Positions 1-7,636 of a DNA stretch of 38,954 nt are shown here, one piece after another. The notes below the pieces were generated by a model, which made no database searches, had not been told where the DNA came from, and saw nothing but the letters and a program-made list of their open reading frames with translations. The stretch is from a candidate division WS1 bacterium (GTDB taxonomy: Bacteria; Armatimonadota; Zipacnadia; Zipacnadales; UBA5352), in NCBI GenBank assembly GCA_012522765.1, contig JAAYJW010000422.1, positions 1 to 38,954 on the forward strand. The letters are read 5' to 3'. The position numbers and the translations under genes were made by a program. Within the stretch, counting starts at the first letter, position 1. Every line of letters begins with the position of its first letter.

Positions 1-270
1 CCTCATTTCCCCCCTTCCCTGCTCGACCAACCTCGACCCAACGGCCAAATCCTGGGGTAAACGACTTTCTACCCTCCCCCGCAGCCCAACTCCCACTTGC
101 TCTCTCAGCTATCGCAAGAGGCTCAGCCACCTTCATCGGTCTGCAATGCAATGCCGCCGCTGCGAGGTGCTGTATCAGATTGCGCAAACGATAGTGATGC
201 AGGAATCGATTGAAGATGAAGGAAATGTCGCGCGAGTTCACTACCCTTGCAGCATGCAGGAGGTCGCTCG

Positions 271-1560
271 ATGGCGGGCTTCAATCTCAACATAGGTGGC
301 GCTAATATCGGCTCCGGAGCGGGCGCGGCAGCCTCTAAGGGCTGTGGCGGCGGCTGTGGCGCGATCTTCGGCGTGATCTTCGGCCTGATCCTCATCCCGG
401 TGGGCTTCTACCTGGCCTACTACGGTGAGGCGCGGCTCGTGGACCATGGCCGAGTCTTCGAGCGCATCGAGATGTCGCAGCCCGATGCCGCCGCGGCACT
501 GACGGGCGAACTGGTTAAGATCCAGGGCCAGCCACAGGGCAGCTTCCTCAGCATCGAGGAATGGGATGGGCAAGTGCTCTACTGGCGCGAGTCGGTCGAA
601 GAGTACGAGCGCGAGGAAGACTCCGAGGGTGATGTGAGCTACGACTGGAACAGCGTAAGCTCTGACAACAAGTGGGTGGATGGCTTCACCGTGGGGCCGA
701 TTCAGGTGCGTCCTTCCGGGGCCAACCCGGTCGGTGAGGTAACGGTTTATTCTGCCTACAAGCGCGGCTACGAGACCAGTTACCACGTGAACAATCAGCC
801 GAACGACCCCGAAGTAGGCGACCGGCGGCGAGAGATCGAGGTGCTGGACGCCACGAAGCCGGTGATCATCCTCGGCGAGATGGGCAGCGGCGCCATCCAG
901 GGCGGCTCAAGCTTCGTCGTGAGCACGCTGAACGAGGACGAGACGCTCACCACGCTCAAGACGGAGTATAAGATGGCCTACTGGGGGATGAAGGCGGGCG
1001 CGGTGTTCCTGATCTTCTTCGGGATCATGGCCGTCTTCGGTCCACTCACGACGCTGGTTGGCTATGTGCCGCTGGTAGGCGATCACCTGTCGTGCGCCTT
1101 TGCGGCCATCGCATTTGTCTTCGCGGCAGTCTCAGTGGGGATCATCACGATCTTCATCAAGGCCTTCTGGTTCCTCATCGTGATAGCGGTCCTCGGTGTC
1201 GCTTACCTGATCTACCGAGGCGCCACGTCTCCACGCACACGCCCCGGTGGGGATGGCAGTACCGGCGGTGGCCTGCCAGGTCCGGTGATGCCTCCGGACA
1301 CCAATGCGGCGGCACCGCAGCAGCCGCAGCCGAGCGTGAGCGACACAACGCTCCCCGGAGCCGTCGGCGGCGTTCCCCGTCCCATGGAGCCGCCGCAGAG
1401 CGTTGAGCCGGCACCGGACGTGCATCCAACGCCTCCACCGCAGTCGCCGGTGGAGCAGGCGGCAACCGAGGACGCTTCCGCCAGGTTCTGCGCCAACTGC
1501 GGCACGGCGCTTGATCCCGGCAGCAAGTTCTGCCAGTCCTGCGGTCACAGGGTCGAGTGA
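271..1560 (+). CDS. TMEM43-like multi-pass membrane protein with C-terminal zinc ribbon
   Basis: Predicted integral membrane protein of 429 aa. The ORF track starts at a TTG (247), but an AGGAGG at 258-263 lies 7 nt before the ATG at 271, which I take as the start. A Gly/Cys-rich N-terminus leads into one membrane span (about residues 30-51). A soluble region of roughly 190 residues follows, then a hydrophobic block of three or four spans (about 240-317). The motif VLYWRESVEEYEREE and the later GPLTTLVGYVPLVGD resemble TMEM43/LUMA-type proteins and the related GIDE domain. A Pro-rich linker then ends in a zinc ribbon with two CxxC pairs (CANC, CQSC). It is followed 44 nt later by two AIM24-family genes, suggesting a shared membrane-related role. 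The family call rests on pattern resemblance; molecular function is unknown. Confidence 0.72.
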   Translation: MAGFNLNIGGANIGSGAGAAASKGCGGGCGAIFGVIFGLILIPVGFYLAYYGEARLVDHGRVFERIEMSQPDAAAALTGELVKIQGQPQGSFLSIEEWDGQVLYWRESVEEYEREEDSEGDVSYDWNSVSSDNKWVDGFTVGPIQVRPSGANPVGEVTVYSAYKRGYETSYHVNNQPNDPEVGDRRREIEVLDATKPVIILGEMGSGAIQGGSSFVVSTLNEDETLTTLKTEYKMAYWGMKAGAVFLIFFGIMAVFGPLTTLVGYVPLVGDHLSCAFAAIAFVFAAVSVGIITIFIKAFWFLIVIAVLGVAYLIYRGATSPRTRPGGDGSTGGGLPGPVMPPDTNAAAPQQPQPSVSDTTLPGAVGGVPRPMEPPQSVEPAPDVHPTPPPQSPVEQAATEDASARFCANCGTALDPGSKFCQSCGHRVE

Positions 1561-1604
1561 TTAACGCGCAAGGCCCGCTATGAGGCCACTGAGGAGGATC
1601 CGCC

Positions 1605-2288
1605 ATGCAGTACACTATTCGTGGGACGGTCATGCAGAGCGTCGAGGTGACGCTTGAGCAGGGAGAGGCGGTTTACACCGAGTCGGGCGGGATGGCGTGG
1701 ATGACCAGCAACATCAACATGGACACGAACATGAAAGGCGGCATGATGGGCGCGCTCAAGCGGGCGGTATCGGGCGAGTCGCTCTTCATGACCGACTACA
1801 CCTGCACCGCCGGGACCGGCTTCGTCACCTTCACGCCGGAGGTCCCGGGCAAGATCATCGTGCAGGAGCTCGCGGCAGGGCAGAGCGTGATCTGCCAGCG
1901 CGATGCCTTCATGGTCGCACAGGCAGGCGTCCAGCTTGAGATGCACATGCACAAGCGCCTCGGCGCCATGCTCTTCGGCGGCGAGGGGCTGTTCATGCAG
2001 AAGGTCACCGGGCCGGGCATCGCGTTCTTTGAGATAGACGGTGAGGTGGTGGAGTACAATCTTCAGGCCGGTCAGGGGCTGAAGGTTGATCCCGGACACG
2101 TCGCGATGATGGATCCCACCGTCACGTTCGACATCGCGCAGGTGCCGGGGCTCAAGAACATCTTCCTCTCCGGGGAGGGCCTGTTTCTCGCCACCGTCAC
2201 CGGGCCGGGCCGCATCTGGCTGCAGACGATGCCGGTGCCGAGTCTGGCGATGCGCCTGATTCCGTTCCTGCCGAAACCAAGCAGTTAG
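1605..2288 (+). CDS. AIM24 family protein (first of tandem pair)
   Basis: A 227-aa protein of the AIM24 / TIGR00266 family, a beta-rich fold with internal repeats whose bacterial role is not established. Typical features are the repeated Gly-rich turns GEGLFMQKVTGPG and GEGLFLATVTGPG and the central AAGQSVICQRDAF segment. A strong GAGGAGG lies just upstream of the ATG. There is no signal peptide or membrane span, so it is probably cytosolic or peripheral to the membrane. It is the second gene of a three-gene same-strand group behind a TMEM43-like membrane protein and is about three quarters identical, by eye and without gaps, to the next gene. That points to a recent tandem duplication. The family assignment is secure; the function is not known. 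Confidence 0.9.
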   Translation: MQYTIRGTVMQSVEVTLEQGEAVYTESGGMAWMTSNINMDTNMKGGMMGALKRAVSGESLFMTDYTCTAGTGFVTFTPEVPGKIIVQELAAGQSVICQRDAFMVAQAGVQLEMHMHKRLGAMLFGGEGLFMQKVTGPGIAFFEIDGEVVEYNLQAGQGLKVDPGHVAMMDPTVTFDIAQVPGLKNIFLSGEGLFLATVTGPGRIWLQTMPVPSLAMRLIPFLPKPSS

Positions 2289-2328
2289 AGCGATAGCGCG
2301 CGACGGAAGTAGATCGAGGAGGATACTA

Positions 2329-3009
2329 ATGCAGCACACAATCCGCGGCACGGTCATGCAGAGTGTCGAGGTGACGCTCGACCAGGGCGAGGCCGTCTAC
2401 ACAGAGGCCGGCGGCATGGCCTGGATGACAGCGAATATCGGCATGGACACGAACATGAAGGGCGGGCTGATGGGCGCCCTCAAGCGCGTGGCCTCCGGCG
2501 AGTCGATGTTCATGACCACCTATCGCTGCGAGTCCGGCGCGGGCTTCGTGACCTTCACGCTCGAGTCGCCGGGGCAGATCGTACCGATGGAGCTTGCGGC
2601 GGGGCAGAGCATGATCTGCCAGCGCGATGCTTTCATGGTCGCGCAGGAGGGTGTGACGCTGGAGATGCACCTGCACAAGCGCCTCGGCGCCGCGCTGTTT
2701 GGTGGCGCAGGGCTTGTGCTGCAGAAAGTGACCGGTCCGGGATTGGCGCTCTTCGAACTGGTGGGGGAGATCGTGGAGTACAACCTCCAGCCGGGGCAGA
2801 TGCTGAAGGTTGATCCCGGTCATGTGGGGATGATGGACCCCAGCGTGAGCTTCGAGATCACGACCGTCCCGGGCATCAAGAACAAGTTCTTCGGCGGCGA
2901 AGGTATGTTCCTCGCGACATTGACCGGCCCCGGGCGCGTCTGGCTGCAGACAATGCCGCTGGCGAATCTCGCGCGCAAGCTGATCCCGTATCTGCCCACC
3001 GGCAAGTAG
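2329..3009 (+). CDS. AIM24 family protein (second of tandem pair)
   Basis: A 226-aa paralogue of the preceding gene, aligning end to end without gaps. It has the same RGTVMQSVEVTL opening, AAGQSMICQRDAF centre and GEGMFLATLTGPG near the C-terminus. A GAGGAGG lies 7-8 nt before the ATG, and 40 nt separate it from the first copy, so the two are probably co-transcribed. Most differences are conservative and spread along the whole length, so both copies look functional rather than one decaying. A stem-loop just after the stop (3046-3071) probably ends the unit, since the next gene runs toward it on the other strand. Confidence 0.9.
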   Translation: MQHTIRGTVMQSVEVTLDQGEAVYTEAGGMAWMTANIGMDTNMKGGLMGALKRVASGESMFMTTYRCESGAGFVTFTLESPGQIVPMELAAGQSMICQRDAFMVAQEGVTLEMHLHKRLGAALFGGAGLVLQKVTGPGLALFELVGEIVEYNLQPGQMLKVDPGHVGMMDPSVSFEITTVPGIKNKFFGGEGMFLATLTGPGRVWLQTMPLANLARKLIPYLPTGK

Positions 3010-3045
3010 CAATACGGCGCGATATACGGGTCATAGGAACAGATC

Positions 3046-3071
3046 GCACCTCCGCTGGTTGGCGGAGGTGC
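3046..3071 (+). terminator. Candidate terminator hairpin between convergent genes
   Basis: A perfect 10-bp stem, GCACCTCCGC / GCGGAGGTGC, with a 6-nt loop lies 36 bp after the AIM24 stop. It is followed on the plus strand by GGTTTGATT, a poor T tract. Its place between convergent genes suggests termination, perhaps in both directions, but the missing U run keeps confidence moderate. Confidence 0.5.
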
Positions 3072-3102
3072 GGTTTGATTCCACTGGAGGATCTGGCGGA
3101 CC

Positions 3103-4116
3103 TTAGTCTACCGGGCGGAAGATCGCCATCTCTTCCTGCTGCTGCTTGAAGAGATAGGTTGCGTCCTCGGGCACCGGCAGCCCCATGCGCTCGCTCAGCT
3201 CGGAGACCTTGTAGCGCGCGTGGTGGTTCAGCGCCGATGTGTCCGCCGCGAGCTGCCACTGCTCGCGCGCCTTCGCGAACTGCCCCGCCTGCTCATATAT
3301 GTGAGCCTTCAGGTGCAGGCCTATGGTGCTCTGCGGGTTGTTGGTGAGGTACTGATCCACAGCCGCGATGGCCTCATCGAAACGGCGTTCCTCCATCAGC
3401 CGCCAGGCGGGCAGGTAGCGCTCGCGTATGGTGATGGTCGCGCCCTTGGCGGTCTCATCGCTTGGTCGGCGCTTGAGGCAGTAGTCATACCATTGCAGCG
3501 CCATCGGGATGTCCGGCAGGCGCTCGTAGCCGTGTGCGATCAACCGCTCGACATACTCGGGGTGCTCGAAGCGGATGGCCGCACCGAGCCAGCGCGCCGC
3601 CTCATCGTAATCGCGGATCTTGTCGAAGTAGGTCCATCCCAACTCGAAGTAGAGGTCGTAGCGGTCCGGGTTCCAGGAGATCCCCTCTTTGAGCACATCA
3701 ACGCCCAGTTGAAGCATCCTCGCCTTCTCGGCGGGATCATCTGTCTCCACGTAGAGGTTGTAAGCGCAGTGCCACGCGGTGATGCGCCACGGCTCGAGCC
3801 AGTGCGGGTCAAGCAGCGTGGTCATGCGCATAAGGTAAAGGGCGTCCCATTGGGTGCCCTCCCCCGAGTGCCACATGGAGTGCGTCCGCATCCACAGCAT
3901 GGACGCAGCCACCTCGCGGAAGCCGCCGAGCATGGCGCCGACGATAACGCCGGTCATCGCCGGGGCGTCATACTGCAGGATCTTCGTAACCTGGGTGGGC
4001 CGCGCGTAGCCCCGGATCAGCCGCTCGCGCGCGAGCGCATCAGAAAGCGGCTGCACGCCCAGAAAGAGGCCTATGAGCAGTACCCAGGCGACTATGGTCT
4101 TGGTTAGCTGGCTCAT
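3103..4116 (-). CDS. Membrane-anchored tetratricopeptide (TPR) protein of ABC-2 operon
   Basis: A 337-aa protein with an N-terminal hydrophobic segment (about residues 7-25), probably a signal anchor. The rest is helical with TPR-like repeats: WNPDRYDLYFELGWTYFDK (about 150-170), repeats near 175-215, and a clear one around IGLHLKAHIYEQAGQFAKA (about 275-295). TPR proteins usually scaffold protein complexes. It is the last gene of a minus-strand group after an ABC ATPase and an ABC-2 permease, 68 nt downstream of the permease, so it may be an accessory subunit of that exporter. The Shine-Dalgarno sequence before the ATG is weak (GAGTGATATC). The partner assignment is inferred from context. 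Confidence 0.75.
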   Translation of the reverse strand: MSQLTKTIVAWVLLIGLFLGVQPLSDALARERLIRGYARPTQVTKILQYDAPAMTGVIVGAMLGGFREVAASMLWMRTHSMWHSGEGTQWDALYLMRMTTLLDPHWLEPWRITAWHCAYNLYVETDDPAEKARMLQLGVDVLKEGISWNPDRYDLYFELGWTYFDKIRDYDEAARWLGAAIRFEHPEYVERLIAHGYERLPDIPMALQWYDYCLKRRPSDETAKGATITIRERYLPAWRLMEERRFDEAIAAVDQYLTNNPQSTIGLHLKAHIYEQAGQFAKAREQWQLAADTSALNHHARYKVSELSERMGLPVPEDATYLFKQQQEEMAIFRPVD

Positions 4117-4157
4117 GATATCACTCGTGATGACGCGCGCGTGCGCGCCGTGCTGTT

Positions 4158-4176
4158 CGGCCGGCGGTGCCGGCCG
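4158..4176 (-). repeat. Perfect GC-rich hairpin inside the ABC/TPR operon
   Basis: CGGCCGGC-GGT-GCCGGCCG is an 8-bp perfect stem with a 3-nt loop in the 68-bp gap between the permease stop and the TPR gene start. Neither strand has a T tract after it. It could dampen read-through into the TPR gene or protect the upstream mRNA; no function can be shown from sequence. Confidence 0.4.
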
Positions 4177-4184
4177 TCTTCGTG

Positions 4185-5006
4185 TCAGACCTCGCGCTGA
4201 TTGAAGAACAGGTAGCCCAGCGCGAGCACAATGCCGATGTAGACAACGGCCACCCCCATGGTCTGTGCCATGTAAGGCCAGACCACCGGGATGTCCGTAA
4301 GGATCGATTCTCGCACATCAAACACGTCAAAGTGCGGCAGGATCCGGTAGATCGCTCCGAGGAGGACACGCGCTACCGGCGACGCACCTGCGTCCGGGTC
4401 GGCAAGATGGCCGAAGAAGTCGCTCATCTGGCCCACGAAGTATACGAAGAAGGTGAAGATCGCCGCGAGGATCCAGGAGAAGACGACCGAGGCCACAACG
4501 GCGATGCCCATGACGACGGCAAGCTCGAAGAAGCTGAGCAGGATCGCCTTCGCCACGTTGGCATACATGAACTCCATCGAATACTGCGGAGCCCCCTCGG
4601 CACTTGGCACTGCGAACTGCGGGGCCTTGATCGCGAACACGATGTAGAAGGTGATCCCCATCAGCGCCACGTTGCTGATAACCGTCGCCAGGCCGCCGAG
4701 GAACTTACCCAGCAGAAACTGCATGCGCGTGACCGGCTTCGACAGCAGCGTGTAGATCGTGCGCTTCTCGATCTCGTCGGGGATCAGGCGGGTGCCCAGG
4801 AAGACCGCGATGAGCATCCCGAAGAAGCGGATCGAGCCGAGGCCCACGTCTATGAGCATCTTCAGCTCAGCGCCCGGCTGCAGGTACGTGAAGACCCACG
4901 ACGACCCGATGATCAGGATCGCGAAGATCAGAATGCCGTTGAGAAAGCGTCGGCGCCAGCCCTCATGGAAGGTGGCCTTGGCCACTCTAAAGATCGGTCT
5001 CATCAT
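4185..5006 (-). CDS. ABC-2 type transporter permease
   Basis: The membrane subunit of an ABC-2 type exporter, about 273 aa. The first hydrophobic segment is near residues 20-40 (IFAILIIGSSWVF), followed by a soluble stretch with the ABC-2 signature-like EIEKRTIYTLLSKPVTR. Four or five further spans follow, ending in YIGIVLALGYLFF at the C-terminus. The ORF track starts at 5021, but GGAGAGGAG lies directly before the double ATG at 5006/5003, which I prefer. The start overlaps the end of the ATPase gene by about 20 bp, the usual sign of translational coupling. The EKRT...SKPV pattern is common in ABC-2 permeases of the NosY/gliding type; the exported substrate is unknown. Confidence 0.85.
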   Translation of the reverse strand: MMRPIFRVAKATFHEGWRRRFLNGILIFAILIIGSSWVFTYLQPGAELKMLIDVGLGSIRFFGMLIAVFLGTRLIPDEIEKRTIYTLLSKPVTRMQFLLGKFLGGLATVISNVALMGITFYIVFAIKAPQFAVPSAEGAPQYSMEFMYANVAKAILLSFFELAVVMGIAVVASVVFSWILAAIFTFFVYFVGQMSDFFGHLADPDAGASPVARVLLGAIYRILPHFDVFDVRESILTDIPVVWPYMAQTMGVAVVYIGIVLALGYLFFNQREV

Positions 5007-5940
5007 TCGACTCCTCTCCAACAGCTTCGATGAAGACTTCCTCGAGGGTGCGGCGGTCGGGCCCGACGGTGAGCAGATGGGCTCCGCGGTCCTCGATCAT
5101 CGCCGCCGCGTCAAATGCGCTCTGGCGATCGGCGAACAGGGCCCTCACAGCGTCATCGAGCCACATCAGGTCCGTCGAGCGCTCCTTGAGGGCTGCAAGG
5201 GTCTCGTCATCGAGGTCCATCGCTTCCACGCGGTAGTTGGCCGTATCGCGGGCAAGCAGCTTCTCAACTGAACCCTGGATGATAAGCTGTCCGCGGGCGA
5301 GAATCGCGATGTCATCGCACAGCGGCTCCATCTCCTTGAGCAGGTGCGAACAGAGGAAGACGGTCTTGCCGCGCTTGCGCAGTTCGAGGACGACCTCGCG
5401 GATGTCCTTGGCGCCGATCGGGTCGAGGCCTGAGGTCGGTTCATCAAAGAACAACAGGTCGGGGTCATTGATAAGCGCCTGTGCAACACCCACTCGCTGG
5501 CGCATGCCTCGGGAGTAGTTCGCAACGCGATAGTCGCGGCGCTCCCACATGTCCACCAGCTCAAGCAGCTCGCGGATACGCTTCTCGAGTACTTCGCCGC
5601 CGAGGCCGAACATGCTGCCGTACATGCGCAGAAGCTCCGGAGCATTCAGGTGCTCGTAGAAGTACGGTCCCTCGGGCAAATACCCTACCCGTGCTTTGGC
5701 GATAGCGCTGCCCATCGGCTGGCCGAGTACCTCTCCGCTGCCCGAAGTGGGGAAGATGAGGCCGAGCAGGAGCTTGAGCGTGGTGGTCTTGCCCGATCCG
5801 TTCGGACCGACGAGGCCGAAGATCTTTCCCTGCTCGACTTCGAGGCTGAGGTTGTCAATGCCGACATGCTGCCGGCCCCAGCCGACGTCGTAGATCTTGG
5901 TCAGGTTCTCAGTACGTATGGCGAGAGCTATGTTCGCCAC
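4987..5940 (-). CDS. ABC transporter ATP-binding protein
   Basis: The 317-aa ATPase subunit that drives the ABC-2 exporter encoded just downstream. Walker A is GPNGSGKTT (residues 45-53), the signature region is YSRGMRQRV (about 142-150), Walker B is LLFFDEPTSGLD (about 162-173) and the switch His lies in LCSHLLKEME. The Q-loop position reads GYLPEGP, as in many ABC-2 ATPases. The last 80 residues form the usual C-terminal extension ending TLEEVFIEAVGEE. The only usable start is GTG at 5940, with GGGAG directly abutting it, which is unusually tight spacing; an in-frame TGA lies further upstream. It is first in a three-gene minus-strand operon. Confidence 0.92.
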   Translation of the reverse strand: MANIALAIRTENLTKIYDVGWGRQHVGIDNLSLEVEQGKIFGLVGPNGSGKTTTLKLLLGLIFPTSGSGEVLGQPMGSAIAKARVGYLPEGPYFYEHLNAPELLRMYGSMFGLGGEVLEKRIRELLELVDMWERRDYRVANYSRGMRQRVGVAQALINDPDLLFFDEPTSGLDPIGAKDIREVVLELRKRGKTVFLCSHLLKEMEPLCDDIAILARGQLIIQGSVEKLLARDTANYRVEAMDLDDETLAALKERSTDLMWLDDAVRALFADRQSAFDAAAMIEDRGAHLLTVGPDRRTLEEVFIEAVGEESNDETDL

Positions 5941-6185
5941 CTCCCGAACGCGCCGAGCGCGCCGTGGGTGAACGCCCGTGGCATCACGCCGCCGGGCGGG
6001 TGTCGATCGACTTCATATGCTGAAACAATCCCCGAGGGTCTGGTTGTTCCCGGAACCGACGGATTTTGTTAATTCACTCCGCCGGTCGGTGGCCGCTGGG
6101 GGGGAGGTGTCGGGGGGCGAAGCAGTGAAATGGACAGTGTTGAGCATCGGGGACTCGACACAATGTCAACCGGGGGATCGGCCCG
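5941..6185. other. Divergent intergenic region between ABC operon and pseudopilin gene
   Basis: This 245-bp gap must hold promoters for both the ABC operon (leftward) and the pseudopilin cluster (rightward). I see no clear promoter; the best plus-strand guess is TTGTTC, then 18 nt, then GTTAAT, which is weak. G-runs occur at 6098-6104, 6112-6117 and 6172-6176, and two more lie inside the following gene. No ORF or RNA gene was recognised. Confidence 0.4.
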
Positions 6186-6848
6186 TTGAACCAATCGGGC
6201 CGCGCGCTCGACTTGCCCACGCACAGGGGGGCCAGGGGGGCAGCGCGGCAAGCGTTCACGCTGATTGAGATCGTCGTCGTTCTGACGATCGTTCTGATAC
6301 TCTCAGCCATGCTCTTCCCGGTCATCGAGACCGCTTTGAGCAGGGCGGAGAGTACTTCGTGTCTGAGCAACATGCGTAACCTGGGGCTGGCGGTGCGGTT
6401 GTATTGCGACGACTATGACGAAGTACTCATACCCGCGATGTTGCCTCACCCTGCCTGCTACGGGATCTGCTGGGACGTGACGCTTCAGGCTTACGTGCGC
6501 AACAGGGGTCTGCTGCTGTGCCCGACGGATGAATACCCCCGCACGGTGCTGGGCACACTGTCGGAGCCTCACAGCTACGGCATCAACCTGGAACTCACGG
6601 AGGTCGGCGGCTACATGGCGTCCTCCCTTGCCATGTTCAGTATTGAGGAACCGGCGGCGACGATCCTGTTCTGCGAACTCGAGGGGCAGCGCTTCGCCAC
6701 ACATGGCGTCCGCTACAGCACCGGCGGCCTTGAACGGGTGGCCGGGCGCAGACACGGGAACGGCTCCAACTACACCTTCGTGGACGGGCATGCGAAGTGG
6801 CTTCAGCCGGAGGCAACAGAGCGGCCCGAGCTTCTGTGGGATCCGTGA
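6186..6848 (+). CDS. Type II secretion / type IV pseudopilin-like protein
   Basis: A 220-aa prepilin-like protein. A short basic leader ends in RQA, followed by the prepilin peptidase site and helix FTLIEIVVVLTIVLILSAML (about residues 24-43). The site has Ala before FTLIE rather than the classical Gly, as is common in Planctomycetes and Armatimonadetes pseudopilins. The segment TSCLSNMRNLGLAVRLY is typical of that group, and the C-terminus carries NYTFVDGHAKWLQP, the DUF1559/H-X9-DG-like ending. It should be an inner-membrane protein with a periplasmic C-terminal domain. The only available start is a TTG; two GGGGGG tracts lie in the leader-coding part. It heads the plus-strand cluster and is followed by a LamG-like secreted protein. 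It could be a structural minor pilin or a secreted-complex component. Confidence 0.88.
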   Translation: MNQSGRALDLPTHRGARGAARQAFTLIEIVVVLTIVLILSAMLFPVIETALSRAESTSCLSNMRNLGLAVRLYCDDYDEVLIPAMLPHPACYGICWDVTLQAYVRNRGLLLCPTDEYPRTVLGTLSEPHSYGINLELTEVGGYMASSLAMFSIEEPAATILFCELEGQRFATHGVRYSTGGLERVAGRRHGNGSNYTFVDGHAKWLQPEATERPELLWDP

Positions 6849-6878
6849 TACATCATGAATATGACGAGGAGAGATCAG

Positions 6879-7610
6879 ATGCGTCCGGTAATCACCGTTG
6901 TGCTTCTGACAGCCGCGCTGGCATCCGCCGCCGCGGCGCCTGAAGGGATCGGACCGTTCACGCCGGATGAGCACACGCTGCTACTGGCGCGCTACGATGC
7001 GGGTGTTGACGCTGAGGTGGCCATCGCCGACCCGCGCGCTCAGGGACAGTCGCTCATACGCGAGGGTCTCTTCACCGGGGCGATGCATGCCACCAAGGGC
7101 TGGCTTACACCCGAGGCGACCGTGGCGGATATCGAGGCCTTCCCGTTCTTCAAGCCCGTCACCTACGCGCGCGGTAATCTGAACGCACGCTCGGGCTGTC
7201 TGGAGATGTTTGTAAACTTCGAGCACCTCGTCAACCCCGAGTACTTCCGCCGGGTGATGACGTGGGAGTCAGGCATATACTACGGAACCGGCTACGTGAT
7301 CCTCGCGCTGAGACCGGGAGAGGACCGGACGCTGCAACTGCTCGTCAAGAGCCCCGACGGCGGCGAGACCACCCTCAGCGCGCCCTACCCGAACGACTGG
7401 AATGATCAGTGGCATCACATCGGCTTTCAATGGGATGCCGAAACGTACGGGCTGATCATTGACGGTGAAGTGGCTTCCCTCAAGCCCGCCGTCGCAGAAG
7501 GGATGCCGGCGCCTGACACGCGCATCTCCATCGGCGCGCACATGCGTGGCGTGAATGTCGCCAATGCGCTGATAGACGAACTGCGCATCTCAGACGTGCC
7601 CCGTTACTAA
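6879..7610 (+). CDS. Secreted LamG-like (concanavalin-type) domain protein
   Basis: A 243-aa protein from the ATG at 6879, chosen over the ORF-track start at 6855 because AGGAGAGA lies about 5 nt before it. A signal peptide is visible (MRPVITVVLLTAALASAAAA). The rest resembles a LamG/concanavalin-like jelly roll (Laminin_G_3): a strand with GYVILALRPGEDRTLQLLVK, then the hallmark WNDQWHHIGFQWDAETYGLIIDG and, at the end, NALIDELRISDVPRY, which is the typical last strand. Such domains bind carbohydrates or proteins outside the cytoplasm. The stop TAA overlaps the possible ATG of the next ORF, so the two are likely co-translated. The binding partner is unknown. Confidence 0.82.
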   Translation: MRPVITVVLLTAALASAAAAPEGIGPFTPDEHTLLLARYDAGVDAEVAIADPRAQGQSLIREGLFTGAMHATKGWLTPEATVADIEAFPFFKPVTYARGNLNARSGCLEMFVNFEHLVNPEYFRRVMTWESGIYYGTGYVILALRPGEDRTLQLLVKSPDGGETTLSAPYPNDWNDQWHHIGFQWDAETYGLIIDGEVASLKPAVAEGMPAPDTRISIGAHMRGVNVANALIDELRISDVPRY

Positions 7611-7636
7611 TGATATCAGCGAAGCTGGAGGCTCTT

